Shown here: one piece after another, positions 23,108 to 31,337 of the stretch
Position numbering within the stretch: the first letter of the stretch is position 1
Layout of the letters: each line of letters starts with the position of its first letter
From: a virus
Reading direction: 5' to 3' (one strand)
Length of the DNA: 37,074 nt
IMG/VR virus record: IMGVR_UViG_3300013131_000113
Location: 1 to 37,074 of that record
Translations under genes and position numbers: made by a program
The notes under the pieces: generated by a model
Told to the model about the DNA's origin: nothing
Database searches by the model: none
Seen by the model: only the letters and a program-made list of their open reading frames with translations

Positions 23108-23115
23108 AATAAATA
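23108..23115 (-). promoter_or_regulatory. Putative late promoter TATTTATT for the portal gene
   Basis: The box reads TAGTATTTATTATGG on the minus strand, next to the mini-ORF ATG and 31 bases before the portal start. It begins directly after the terminase stop. Confidence 0.5.
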
Positions 23116-24879
23116 CTAACGGATACCAAATAACCACCCGTACTTTTGATAATCCTCACGAGAGACTTGTTGGTTTGGTCTTCCCATTCCATTTTGACTC
23201 GGAAATTGTGGAATCATTGGATTAAAGTAATCAGACCTATCAGTATTTTCATTTACATGAGTTGACCATGAGTTAAGCATCGCCTTGGTATGGTTCGCCA
23301 CTTTTACCAAAGATGGAAATGCGGCTTCGGCTGCGTAGAGGGCAATCGCAATTGACATAATACAGTCATCGTGGTGTCCTCTTTGGTGGTCAGGTCTTCC
23401 GTTAATGTAAATAAATGTACCCATTTCATTGATTAATCGACTACTTCTTACTTTGAATTCATGTCGAATATTTTCCTCAAAAGCGGCAATAATCTGAACT
23501 CGTTTACTGTTGAAGTTAATACCAGGAATCTTGTCTTTTACTTTGGGGTCAAACTTCCACAAATTTGTCATGTCGACCCCATCATAGTAAAATAATTCGT
23601 ATCCAAGTTCTTGGAGTTTTCTTGAAGTGGCAACACCCATCCCACCAGTCAAATCCGTAACACACAGGGCGCTATACATAATCCCCCACTTGTAAGCAAT
23701 TTCCGCTAATACATCAGGTGGAACTTTTCCAACAAATTCTAATACTTGTTCCCGACTATCAAAATCAATAATTTCAATACAAGAAAAGTCCTCAGAATCA
23801 CCACGGGAAACGTCAATACCCATCACATATTTGTGACCATTTTCAGGTTCTTTCCAAATCCAAAGTTGTCCACCTATTAATTTAGCCGCCGGTTCTCTTA
23901 CATCATTTTTCATGATTGTCTGAACCAACTGAGAATCAAAAACGTTGTCACCTGAACCTAAGAAGTTACACTCCAATTCCTGAGCGACTTTACGTTTGTC
24001 GTATTTGAGTTTTTTCACCATGCTCTCAAACCACGAAGAACATGGTTTGTAACCATCGGCAATAAATCCCTGTAAGTCTGTCAGAGTTCTTTCACGGTGA
24101 TTTTCGTGTGATAAATCTACAACAACATCTTTAGGATATTCTTCTTTGTTTAGGAGATAATGAACAATGTCGTTACACTTTACCATGTACAGGTCCCTTG
24201 TATAACGTGGGTCACGGAACCAATACATTTCAGTAATTTTGAAATCATTCATTCCACGAAGTGCTTGGTCGTAAATTTCGTAGTAAATCGGGTCAAATCC
24301 GTTCGGTGTTGAAATTACAATCACCTTACCACCTGTAGAGAGTGACGCCATACAAGCCGCCCAGAAATCACTGTCGGCTTCGATAAACGCCGCTTCGTCA
24401 AAAATAAGAATCGTGGGGGTGTATCCACGAAGGGCATCCTTTGAAGTTGCCACCGCTTTTACCTCACATCCGTTGTTTAACTTGTAATGTTTTGCGGCGT
24501 TTTTTTCGTTGGCAAAACCGATTCCAACCCAACTAGGCCATTGTTCCGTGAAAGCCCTGATTTTGTTGGCAAATTCGACTGAAGTATCAAGTTTGTTGGC
24601 AATAATCAAAACCTTTTCAGGTTTTTCTTTACGGGCAAATGCCAATCTTTTACTTGCCCAAGCGGCAGTAACCGTTGATACACCGGCTTGCCGGTATTTC
24701 AGTGCGATATTTTCGTTGAAATTCTCATAGTCATTTACCAATACTACTTGGTCTGAGAATAGTTCTAACGGAACATATTTGGATACTGTATTATCGTACG
24801 TTTGTAAATATGTCCTAAGAGCATAGGGTGTGCTCTTAAGACATTTTTTGTACTCAATAATAAGTTGTTCTTTAGTCAT
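23116..24879 (-). CDS. gp17: Terminase large subunit (gp17-like)
   Basis: The protein has 587 residues, against 610 in T4. The ATPase domain has the variant Walker A RQAGVST (residues 63-69) after IALKY, and Walker B PTILIFDEAAFIE (Asp161-Glu162). VIVISTPNGFDPIYYEIY is motif III. The nuclease domain starts at KYVMGIDVSRGDSEDFSC (Asp356, Asp361), with VTDLTGGMGVATSRKLQELG and the closing HHDDCIMSIAIALYAAEAAF as further RNase-H-like metal sites. It packages DNA by pumping through the portal and cuts concatemers. No small terminase gene is seen next to it. It is the first recognised head gene in the minus-strand block. Confidence 0.95.
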   Translation of the reverse strand: MTKEQLIIEYKKCLKSTPYALRTYLQTYDNTVSKYVPLELFSDQVVLVNDYENFNENIALKYRQAGVSTVTAAWASKRLAFARKEKPEKVLIIANKLDTSVEFANKIRAFTEQWPSWVGIGFANEKNAAKHYKLNNGCEVKAVATSKDALRGYTPTILIFDEAAFIEADSDFWAACMASLSTGGKVIVISTPNGFDPIYYEIYDQALRGMNDFKITEMYWFRDPRYTRDLYMVKCNDIVHYLLNKEEYPKDVVVDLSHENHRERTLTDLQGFIADGYKPCSSWFESMVKKLKYDKRKVAQELECNFLGSGDNVFDSQLVQTIMKNDVREPAAKLIGGQLWIWKEPENGHKYVMGIDVSRGDSEDFSCIEIIDFDSREQVLEFVGKVPPDVLAEIAYKWGIMYSALCVTDLTGGMGVATSRKLQELGYELFYYDGVDMTNLWKFDPKVKDKIPGINFNSKRVQIIAAFEENIRHEFKVRSSRLINEMGTFIYINGRPDHQRGHHDDCIMSIAIALYAAEAAFPSLVKVANHTKAMLNSWSTHVNENTDRSDYFNPMIPQFPSQNGMGRPNQQVSREDYQKYGWLFGIR

Positions 24880-24887
24880 AGACTTTC

Positions 24888-26102
24888 TTAGTCAGGTCGG
24901 GAGATACCCAATCCTGCTAAGAAATCTAAACCATCTTCGTCGTCGGAATCGTCTGATTCAAACCCTTCGAATTCTTCTTTCTTTTTTTTGGCAATTTCAA
25001 GAATTTCTCTAAAACTGTCTTCCCCTTTTCTATTCTTTTTCGGGTCCTCAGAAATGATATTCCCAATAATTTGTAGAAATTCCTCAGCAGGAAGTTTATA
25101 AAGTTCCATTTGGAACCAGTTTATTATTCCTCTATTCTCATCATCGTATACCTCATCAGGTAAAGCAAACCTGAGTTTTTCAACGATTTCAGGTCCAATT
25201 CTCAGTGTCCACGCCTCCATAGGGAGAGTATCGGTTTGTCCAAGAACTACTTGTCTAACTTCTTCGTCCTCAGGGAAACCATATCTACCTTTGGCTTCTT
25301 CTAAACCTTTGATAATTTCGTGACACAAAATTGGGAAAATGAGACCTGAAGCTTTGATTCTGGTATCAGGACCACCATCACCATCTTCATCAGAACTTTC
25401 AGCGTCCTCCAATTTTACGTAACCACCAATACCACTTTGTGTTTGACTCATTCTTTCAATCATTTCATCAAAGGTGAAATACATGAAATCGTTAAGAGCC
25501 ATAATTTTAAGATAGTTCTCGTAAAGGGATGGGTCTATATCATTTAATCGTTCACGAATATCAGGTTTCTGAAAAACATAGTGTCCTTTTTTGGCAGTTC
25601 CTTGTATTATGGCGTTGATGATGTTCCTTTTATGCATTTCTGTGGTAACATCATATTCTTTACCCATAGTCACTTTTGGTGGTTTTCCACTACCCATAGG
25701 TAAATCGGGTGCTTGGTCGGGACCAAGGTGAGCATCGATTTCAAACCAATCCTCAGGCATTTGAATTTCATCCAATGATGCTTCGATTGCCAAATCTACA
25801 AGTTCTTGATTGTGTTGAGACTCGATTCTCATGACCTGCATGGTAGCTCTCATGAGTTCACTACCAATCATTTCTTGTACTTGTTGTGGAGTGATTGCCG
25901 CACCCGTAACACCTCTCAGTTTATTGGCAACCTCTTTGAAACGGTTAGTAACTAGTCTTTGGACATCCTTTTCTCTTTTCACAAAGGCAGGATTTGTAGC
26001 AAAAGGAGATTCAGGGTCAGAAATTTTTCTTTCTAACGAACGACTCATTCTTTCGGGAGTATCCCCGTAATCAATTTCTTCTTTGATTCTTTTACTTGCC
26101 AT
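24888..26102 (-). CDS. Hypothetical protein, 404 residues, upstream of terminase
   Basis: No family recognised. The N-terminus is polar (KRIKEEIDYGDTPERMSRSL), followed by a helical region (TNRFKEVANKLRGVTGAAIT and QVMRIESQHNQELVDLAIEA). A more conserved-looking globular part has LIFPILCHEIIKGLEEAKGR and TDTLPMEAWTLRIGPEIVEK. The C-terminal tail is acidic (FEGFESDDSDDEDGLDFLAG). It is coupled to the terminase gene (8 bases apart) and overlaps the gene before it by 11 bases. The LC-type acid tail and operon position suggest a head, neck or packaging-accessory role. Confidence 0.7.
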   Translation of the reverse strand: MASKRIKEEIDYGDTPERMSRSLERKISDPESPFATNPAFVKREKDVQRLVTNRFKEVANKLRGVTGAAITPQQVQEMIGSELMRATMQVMRIESQHNQELVDLAIEASLDEIQMPEDWFEIDAHLGPDQAPDLPMGSGKPPKVTMGKEYDVTTEMHKRNIINAIIQGTAKKGHYVFQKPDIRERLNDIDPSLYENYLKIMALNDFMYFTFDEMIERMSQTQSGIGGYVKLEDAESSDEDGDGGPDTRIKASGLIFPILCHEIIKGLEEAKGRYGFPEDEEVRQVVLGQTDTLPMEAWTLRIGPEIVEKLRFALPDEVYDDENRGIINWFQMELYKLPAEEFLQIIGNIISEDPKKNRKGEDSFREILEIAKKKKEEFEGFESDDSDDEDGLDFLAGLGISRPD

Positions 26103-27021
26103 TGAGAATGTCTTTGATAATTTTCAAAACGTCTTTTTTTGCTTTTTCAGCCATTGCCTTTGGAGCAGGATTGACACCTGGCTGAGGGTTTTTACCAGGA
26201 TGAGATGGTCTTACCCCTGGTCCTGGTTTAGTTGTTGGTCTTGTTTTTGGTGGAGCAATCGTAGGGGCATCCTCGGTTGCCATCGTTTTACCTAAAGACA
26301 TGAGTTTACCAATTGGTTTATTCATTTTCATATTACCAACAAGTCCTTTAGTCTTAGGACGATAAAGGGGTTTACGTATCATAGGAGATTCCTCAATCAT
26401 TTTCATCAAATCTTTTTTAGTCATCCTTGGTTGGATGTAACTCTCCACCAAAGATACGATTTTTTCCTCGATGAAAAAAGCGTAGGGTGATTCTCCCTCT
26501 TTCAAACTTTTCTTAACCTTCCTAACACATCTCTCGAACTTGTCGTCTCTCTCAGGACCAAGTTGGGCGTGGCATATCGCAAATGGATTTGACTCTTTCT
26601 TTTTAAGTTCTTTTGACTTTTGTTCAGTCATATCTTCATACTTGTCAATTTGCTTGTCACTATCATCGTCCATACCGTCAGGAGACATAATTTGGTGAGG
26701 AGCTTGGGTGGTAGCACCTCCCATAGCCGAACCCATTACGTCAACATTGTCTTCTTTCATTTCACCTTCAGCCGCGTGCATGACCACGATATTGCCTGAA
26801 GGGTCTGTCTTGATTGAGGCACCATCTACAACCGCCCCCGTAGAACGAGCGGTTGAAGATGGGATTGTGGTAGTCTTAACCGTTTTGGTAGTTTGTCTAA
26901 CTTGTTCAGACAATCCGAACTTTTCGAACAGAATATCGATTTGATTTTCATTCAATTTGGAAATTACGTTGGAACTCAGTCCAATTTCCATAAGAGTCTT
27001 TCTTTTGTTATTAGTTCTCAT
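26092..27021 (-). CDS. Hypothetical Thr/Pro/Lys-rich protein, about 309 residues
   Basis: The start is set at ATG 27021 (MRTNNKRKTLMEIGLSSN), which overlaps the stop of the previous gene. A TTG further up (27039) is in frame but weaker, and MEIGLSSN at 26991 is a third choice. The first part has NENQIDILFEKFGLSEQVRQ, then a Thr-rich linker. Residues about 120-170 are acidic with CHAQLGPERDDKFERCVRKV, a Cys-pair helix that looks like a short conserved phage motif. The end is Pro/Gly-rich (TRPTTKPGPGVRPSHPGKNP) followed by an amphipathic helix, KKDVLKIIKDILNGK. Function unknown. Confidence 0.6.
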   Translation of the reverse strand: MRTNNKRKTLMEIGLSSNVISKLNENQIDILFEKFGLSEQVRQTTKTVKTTTIPSSTARSTGAVVDGASIKTDPSGNIVVMHAAEGEMKEDNVDVMGSAMGGATTQAPHQIMSPDGMDDDSDKQIDKYEDMTEQKSKELKKKESNPFAICHAQLGPERDDKFERCVRKVKKSLKEGESPYAFFIEEKIVSLVESYIQPRMTKKDLMKMIEESPMIRKPLYRPKTKGLVGNMKMNKPIGKLMSLGKTMATEDAPTIAPPKTRPTTKPGPGVRPSHPGKNPQPGVNPAPKAMAEKAKKDVLKIIKDILNGK

Positions 27022-27406
27022 AAACCACAGTTTTTTCAAATTCGAGAATCAAATCTCTTTCGTAAAGTTTATTTTTAACGGTTTTTTCTTCTTCTCCAAA
27101 ACGGAACACCAACCTTTTACCGACACTCTCTTCGTTTACCTCCCAACCCAACGCTACAACATCATCCATGGCATCTGACATGTTGAAGAAATCGGAATTT
27201 TGAATTAACTCAAATTTTATGTCTGTATTTCTGAGTGTACCTACCTTTCTAATGTGTTTGAGGTCAGGAGGAGAAGGGTATCCATTAGATGGATTCGCTT
27301 CCCACGCCTCACCCCAAACGTCCAATTCATCCGAAAAGATAAACTCGTATAAATTGTTACCTTTGTAGTCAGGACCAAGCCCGTTTACATAGATAAGGTA
27401 ACTCAT
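27011..27406 (-). CDS. Hypothetical acidic protein, 131 residues
   Basis: No family recognised. It starts MSYLIYVNGLGPDYKGNNLY and has the beta-rich EFIFSDELDVWGEAWEANPS. Aromatic and acidic residues are common, which fits a small globular virion or regulatory protein. It overlaps both neighbours by 4 to 11 bases, so it is firmly in the same operon as 27403-28596 and 26092-27021. No TATTTAT box is present, as expected for an internal gene. Confidence 0.7.
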   Translation of the reverse strand: MSYLIYVNGLGPDYKGNNLYEFIFSDELDVWGEAWEANPSNGYPSPPDLKHIRKVGTLRNTDIKFELIQNSDFFNMSDAMDDVVALGWEVNEESVGKRLVFRFGEEEKTVKNKLYERDLILEFEKTVVYEN

Positions 27407-28596
27407 AATACGATTCCTTCAGGAGATACTTTTACTTGTTTAGTTTTGTTTTCAAAAACCAAGTTGTTCAAGTTAGTTTTTCCCACCAAACGGTAATCTG
27501 AATTTTCTTTTACAAATTCTTTTCCCGCTAACTCCTGTTCAATGGTTTGTGAAAGTTCTTCGATTTTGTCAACCATGAAGTTGATTTGACTCTCAGTCAA
27601 AGACTTTCTTTCTTTTTGAACTTCTTTGTTGAACTTTTCCTCTGACTCAGTGATTTCAAAATACTTACTTAATACTCTGTCAACCTTACTTTCTTTGTAA
27701 AGAGAATCGTAGATGTGTGTTTTGTCATGAGCCTCATCCGTTGGACCTTCCATAGAAATTTCCATATCTTCGTCACTCATGTCAATTTCGGGTTCACCCA
27801 TTGGCATTTCTGAACCCATATCCATTTCTTCATCCGCTTCGATATCTTCGAATTTTGACATAATATCTTCAGTATCTTCAGCCGACAACTTAGCCAAATC
27901 CAAAGACGCCAACACCATGTTGATAACGTACTTAATATTTTCGGAAGTCATTTCCTCATCGTCAGCAAACATTCTTAACTTCTGAGTGAGTTTACCTGTA
28001 AGTTTTTGAATCACTTTCCAAGAAACTTTATCGTCAACTTCCATACCACCAATGTTTCCCTCTTCCGAATCCAAAGGTACATCTGTCATGTCCATTTCAT
28101 CACTTGAAGTCACATCAATTTCTTCACCCGCATCGTCTTGGGGTAATTCTGGTTCAGGTACTACAGGTGGTTCAGCTGGTACCGCTGGTTCATCCGCAAC
28201 AGGTGCGATTGGCTCCACAGGTTTCGGAGACTTAAGAACGAACTTTTTTTGTTCTCCAAAAAGAGCCACCTCCTCTTCATGACCATTCAAGGTGTTAACT
28301 TCTTTGATAATCAAGTTAAGTCTTTTCAATGCCTGTGAATAAGAGTTATAATATTTTCTGTTTTCGATTGGCTCAATGTAATCAGAAGTGGATTCATTAA
28401 CACCCTTTTTGATAATGTAACCGTTTTTTTCTTTTACAATATGATAAGTGTTTCCGTCAACCAAACCGATTGAGTAATCTGAGGAACCTTCAGAAATTGT
28501 GGAATTCGGCATTTGGTATGTCGCAATCTCCATAATTCTTCTGAGTTTGTCCTCACCTTGTAGTTTTTCACTACCGATAGGTTTAAGTTTTGCCAT
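27403..28596 (-). CDS. Multi-part acidic protein, 397 residues
   Basis: No family recognised. Residues 1-120 form a small globular domain (SIGLVDGNTYHIVKEKNGYI). About 125-160 is Pro/Val/Glu-rich (PKPVEPIAPVADEPAVPAEP). About 150-290 is very acidic with Met/Asp/Glu repeats (DEEMDMGSEMPMGEPEIDMS), similar in composition to the scaffold at 17081. The C-terminus is a coiled coil (KVDRVLSKYFEITESEEKF) and a beta tail (SDYRLVGKTNLNNLVFENKT). It could be a second prohead core or tail-sheath-region protein, which is inference. ATGA-type overlap with 27011-27406; 16 bases separate it from the fibre-like gene upstream. Confidence 0.68.
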   Translation of the reverse strand: MAKLKPIGSEKLQGEDKLRRIMEIATYQMPNSTISEGSSDYSIGLVDGNTYHIVKEKNGYIIKKGVNESTSDYIEPIENRKYYNSYSQALKRLNLIIKEVNTLNGHEEEVALFGEQKKFVLKSPKPVEPIAPVADEPAVPAEPPVVPEPELPQDDAGEEIDVTSSDEMDMTDVPLDSEEGNIGGMEVDDKVSWKVIQKLTGKLTQKLRMFADDEEMTSENIKYVINMVLASLDLAKLSAEDTEDIMSKFEDIEADEEMDMGSEMPMGEPEIDMSDEDMEISMEGPTDEAHDKTHIYDSLYKESKVDRVLSKYFEITESEEKFNKEVQKERKSLTESQINFMVDKIEELSQTIEQELAGKEFVKENSDYRLVGKTNLNNLVFENKTKQVKVSPEGIVL

Positions 28597-28612
28597 GGTC
28601 TTGTTTTTGTTA

Positions 28613-29455
28613 TTAGTTATTTAATCCGTTAAATCCACCAAGAGCAACAGCACTCATATCGATTACCGTTCCTTGGCGTTGTCCGTCGGGACCTACAGGT
28701 ACCCAATCCACGGGGTGTGGGGCGTCTCTTGTAATTGTATCACCTGAACAAGTGTAACAATCATAATAGGTATATTGTACATCAACCTCAAAAATACCAA
28801 AGTTAGATGGGGTTGGTGTTACAGTCGGAGTAACTGAAGGAGTGACTGTTGCTGTGACTGATGGGGTGGGGGTGTTAGTTGGTGTGTTCGAAGGTGTGTT
28901 AGCGGGGGTAGATGAAACCGAGGGTGTTGGCGTTTGCGAAGACGTAACGGTTGGCGTCGGGGTTTCGGACGAAGTAACAGTCGGTGTTGGGGTCTCAGAT
29001 GACGTGACAGTTGGTGTCGGAGTCCTTGAGGATGTGACACTAGGTGTAGGAGTCGGTGTCACTGAAGAAGTAACACTTGGTGTTGGGGTTCTTGTGGGTG
29101 TAACGGTTGGTGTTACCGAACTCGTAACAGATGGAGTTATAGACGGAGTTGGTGTTACTGAACTCGTTACTGTTGGGGTTGGTGTTTCTGTTGGAGTCGC
29201 AGTTGGGGATGGTGTTGGATTCGCCGCTAAACAAGTTCCACAATCCCCGTAATTTGTACCTAACGCTCCCGTAACTTCATCTGTACCTGTGCCAGGCTCA
29301 GCGGTATCAACAATCTCATAACAACCTTGTTCAGTTTCCCCTGTAAAGTACAAATAGTAGTTTCCGCCTACAACAGGTAATGTGCTAGCACTAAACTCAA
29401 CGGTTACTGCCGACCCACCGGCACAAGGGGCTATTAAATACGTTACGGTTGCCAT
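28613..29455 (-). CDS. Fibre-like virion surface protein with Thr/Pro/Ser linker
   Basis: The protein has 280 residues in three parts: an N-terminal beta domain with Cys (residues 1-80, YLIAPCAGGSAVTVEFSAST and CYEIVDTAEPGTG), a long low-complexity linker (about 82-205) of TPTPTVTSSE-type repeats, and a C-terminal beta domain with CxxC (YTYYDCYTCSGDTITRD). The design, head-linker-head with a stiff Pro/Thr/Ser stalk, is like that of phage decoration or adhesin proteins. The linker offers many Ser/Thr for O-glycosylation, and the window also encodes glycosyltransferases. No signal peptide. It has a TATTTATAGG box and heads the operon that runs through 27403-24888. Function not proven. Confidence 0.65.
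   Translation of the reverse strand: MATVTYLIAPCAGGSAVTVEFSASTLPVVGGNYYLYFTGETEQGCYEIVDTAEPGTGTDEVTGALGTNYGDCGTCLAANPTPSPTATPTETPTPTVTSSVTPTPSITPSVTSSVTPTVTPTRTPTPSVTSSVTPTPTPSVTSSRTPTPTVTSSETPTPTVTSSETPTPTVTSSQTPTPSVSSTPANTPSNTPTNTPTPSVTATVTPSVTPTVTPTPSNFGIFEVDVQYTYYDCYTCSGDTITRDAPHPVDWVPVGPDGQRQGTVIDMSAVALGGFNGLNN
28840..29212 (-). repeat. Thr/Pro/Ser-coding tandem repeat array
   Basis: Degenerate repeats encoding units like TPTPTVTSS(E/Q/V) fill about 370 bases of the fibre-like gene. The codons vary between units, so the protein repeat seems selected rather than freshly duplicated. Antisense frames over this array are an artefact. Confidence 0.85.
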
Positions 29456-29465
29456 CTATTTTTTT

Positions 29466-29509
29466 CCTATAAATATACCTTAAAAAGGGAATTATTTAAC
29501 TTATAAATA
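29466..29509 (-). promoter_or_regulatory. Two putative late promoters TATTTATA before the fibre-like gene
   Basis: Minus-strand TATTTATAGG (29466-29475) lies 10 bases before the ATG at 29455, and a second TATTTATAAG (29502-29509 core) lies 47 bases before it. This doubled element is unique in the window. Confidence 0.5.
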
Positions 29510-29522
29510 TTCCAATTATCCC

Positions 29523-30275
29523 TTAATCTATTTTTCTTACCTCAACTGATAGTTCTTTGTCTGATTGTTTGTTGACGGTGTCATATAATTTCTCTATCAA
29601 ACCTGACCTGCGCAGGTATTTGAAGACCAAATTTTCATAAGAAAACTCTCCACCCTTTTCCAAACCTGCGGTTCTATACTCTTTCAATTTGTCCTTGAAA
29701 GTTTTCAACTTAGTTTCGGATTTTTCTAATCCATTTTTTTTAATATCAGAAATCAGAGTTTCGATTTTTTGTTTCCAAGAGTTTGCCTTGCTTCTTAAAG
29801 TCTCTCTATCAATTTCTTCGGCTTTCTTTGAAGGTGTTTTTACCCATTTGTCATTCTGAACTGAATATACACCACTACTAAAATGTTGTTCTTCAGCATC
29901 TTGAGGATACAACTCAACCTCGTATCCATAAATCTTAATATCGTGTTTGTTGTTGAAGAGTTGTTTTTTCAATTGAAACAGTTCTTCGTAGAGTTCTGAT
30001 TGGTTTTTGAATTGTTTGTAATTGATAACCAAGTGTAAATCAAAATCAGAATATCTTGACCAATTAAAGTTTGCCAATGAACCAGTCAAAATTACATCGT
30101 CAACTTCAAGGTCTTCGGATAAGTCTTCTTGAAACTTTTCAGCAATTTTCATCAGTGCCTCACGTACTTTTGGTTTCATACGTGAGTCTTTGACACTATC
30201 GGCATTTTCCCAAATTTTAGGATTTAATGTATCTTGTAATCCAAAACTGCCAAGAATGTTTGTCTCGTCACTCAT
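29523..30275 (-). CDS. Nucleotidyltransferase-fold protein
   Basis: The protein has 250 residues. VILTGSLANFNWSRYSDFDL (Gly-Ser at 65-66, Asp77 and Asp79) followed by HLVI is the hallmark GS...DxD of the polymerase-beta nucleotidyltransferase superfamily. A third acidic residue lies in GYEVELY about 35 residues later. The C-terminal half is helical and basic (LISDIKKNGLEKSETKLKTF). Proteins of this kind are recurrent in large T4-like phages. They add nucleotides to small molecules, RNA or protein, and some cellular relatives act as toxins, so host takeover is possible. Substrate unknown. It carries a TATTTATTAAGG box, and the gene upstream (30296) is 20 bases away. Confidence 0.82.
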   Translation of the reverse strand: MSDETNILGSFGLQDTLNPKIWENADSVKDSRMKPKVREALMKIAEKFQEDLSEDLEVDDVILTGSLANFNWSRYSDFDLHLVINYKQFKNQSELYEELFQLKKQLFNNKHDIKIYGYEVELYPQDAEEQHFSSGVYSVQNDKWVKTPSKKAEEIDRETLRSKANSWKQKIETLISDIKKNGLEKSETKLKTFKDKLKEYRTAGLEKGGEFSYENLVFKYLRRSGLIEKLYDTVNKQSDKELSVEVRKID

Positions 30276-30278
30276 CCT

Positions 30279-30287
30279 TAATAAATA
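30279..30287 (-). promoter_or_regulatory. Putative late promoter TATTTATTA for 30275
   Basis: The minus strand reads TCGTATTTATTAAGGATG, with the box ending three bases before the start at 30275. Confidence 0.55.
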
Positions 30288-30295
30288 CGAATGGT

Positions 30296-30538
30296 TTAGA
30301 GTTTGTTGTATTGGTATTTTTTGGAAATATTGATGGTAAAAAATTTACCTTGAGATTCTGACATTCTAAATTGAGTGTAGACCTTATGGGGTACTTCCGA
30401 ATACTCGTATTTACTTCCATTGCTGAATTCAACAATCATTTTTTTTGTTGCGGTATCGTATTCACTACGAACCATATTTGAGGATTTAATCTCGTTCAGG
30501 ATTTTCGTCCCTTGTATCTCCTCTTTCGTTATCGACAT
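30296..30538 (-). CDS. KTSC-domain protein
   Basis: The protein has 80 residues. SSNMVRSEYDTATKKMIVEF with SNGSKYEYSEVPHKVYTQFR and GKFFTINISKKYQYNKL follows the KTSC domain (SSN...i.YD..t..L.v.F.nG..Y.Y.dVp..vy..f..a.S.Gk.fn..Ir..Y). The domain is found alone and fused to lysyl-tRNA synthetase-like proteins; its role is unclear. The start overlaps the gene at 30486 by 53 bases. The domain starts at about residue 18, so the longer start is sensible. Confidence 0.8.
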   Translation of the reverse strand: MSITKEEIQGTKILNEIKSSNMVRSEYDTATKKMIVEFSNGSKYEYSEVPHKVYTQFRMSESQGKFFTINISKKYQYNKL

Positions 30539-30833
30539 CGTTTAGGGGGAATAAGTCATTTATTGGTTTTATTTTGTTCTCTAAGTAAACAGACACCAAT
30601 TCGTAGTCATCAATTCCAAAGATACTTTTGAACTCTTTTCTTAATTGTTTTAATTCCTGTCCAAAAGTCAATTGTTGTCGAACTAATTCGGGTGTTACTA
30701 TGTTCACACGGTGAATTGTTTTTTCAGAAAATCCAAGCTTTTTGAGTTCCATGCGGATGCCGATATAAGCATCCTTAACATTCTGCCATGTGACAGAATT
30801 TTCAAGATACCTATCAAAAAGTTTGTCATACAT
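30486..30833 (-). CDS. Hypothetical protein, 115 residues
   Basis: No family recognised. MYDKLFDRYLENSVTWQNVK opens a helical protein; QQLTFGQELKQLRKEFKSIF is a central charged helix, and the tail NDVDNERGDTRDENPERD is very polar. It overlaps the KTSC gene by 53 bases and carries the TATTTATTAG box at the same spacing as 6486 and 12781, so it heads a late unit. Confidence 0.62.
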   Translation of the reverse strand: MYDKLFDRYLENSVTWQNVKDAYIGIRMELKKLGFSEKTIHRVNIVTPELVRQQLTFGQELKQLRKEFKSIFGIDDYELVSVYLENKIKPINDLFPLNDVDNERGDTRDENPERD

Positions 30834-30834
30834 A

Positions 30835-30844
30835 CTAATAAATA
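30835..30844 (-). promoter_or_regulatory. Putative late promoter TATTTATTAG for 30833
   Basis: The minus strand reads TATTTATTAG, then T, then ATG, identical in word and spacing to the + strand boxes at 6475 and 12770. Confidence 0.6.
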
Positions 30845-30871
30845 CAAAAAACCCCCACTTTGAGTGAGGGT
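30845..30871 (-). terminator. Intrinsic terminator after the UVR gene
   Basis: ACCCCCACT (30851-30859) and AGTGAGGGT (30863-30871) form a stem with one mismatch. On the minus strand it ends in six Ts. It separates the UVR gene from 30833. Confidence 0.8.
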
Positions 30872-30876
30872 CTCTT

Positions 30877-31335
30877 TTAGTCTCGGTATTTTTTTAATTC
30901 TTCCCTGATTTTTATGGAAGTTTCAAAGTCTTGTTTTTCAATCGAATCTTTAAGGTCTTGTTCGAGTTTCTCAACAATATCCTTGTTACTTTCCTTTTCT
31001 TTAATCATATCTCGGATTTTGATTGCTAAGAGGAAGTCTTCATTTTCTACCGCTCTGTCCAACTCACGTTTGAGGTTTTCGATTGTGTTTGTTTTCTTAC
31101 GTGGTTTAGCGAACATGTTCATAAATTCTTCAGGTCCCCCTGAAGTTCTTATAAAGCTATGTATTTGGATTTGACCGTCTTCTGAGGTGTATGTATTTTT
31201 TGTCCATTCACCGTTTTCGTCTTTCCCTTTTTCAACTTCTCTATCTCCACGAATCATAGATTCATGACCGAAAAATTGACGGAAGATTTCATCGAGGTCT
31301 TCCCATCCTCCAAAAAAGTTTCTTCTGTTTCTCAT
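30877..31335 (-). CDS. Double-UVR-domain protein, ClpC adaptor candidate (McsA-like)
   Basis: The protein has 152 residues. The N-terminus has FFGGWEDLDEIFRQFFGHES, an aromatic acidic segment, then EDGQIQIHSFIRTSGGPEEF. Two UVR motifs follow: LKRELDRAVENEDFLLAIKI with RD (residues 88-110) and LEQDLKDSIEKQDFETSIKI with RE (124-145). UVR motifs occur in UvrB/UvrC, in ClpC middle domains and in McsA, which binds ClpC. No Cys4 zinc finger of McsA is present, so it is not a standard McsA. The gene is divergent from clpC, with 164 bases between, which suggests a partner role. The start is supported by the TATTTATCAT box. ClpC binding is inferred. Confidence 0.75.
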   Translation of the reverse strand: MRNRRNFFGGWEDLDEIFRQFFGHESMIRGDREVEKGKDENGEWTKNTYTSEDGQIQIHSFIRTSGGPEEFMNMFAKPRKKTNTIENLKRELDRAVENEDFLLAIKIRDMIKEKESNKDIVEKLEQDLKDSIEKQDFETSIKIREELKKYRD

Positions 31336-31337
31336 AA

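Noticed and set aside
28842-29252. Plus-strand Gly/Val-rich open frame
   Set aside because: Antisense to the Thr/Pro/Ser repeat of the fibre-like gene; the reversed repeat produces an open frame by chance.
29502-29509. T4-type late box TATAAATA on the plus strand (also 18713-18720)
   Set aside because: No plus-strand gene follows; the minus-strand reading TATTTATA faces a gene in both places and fits the other boxes.
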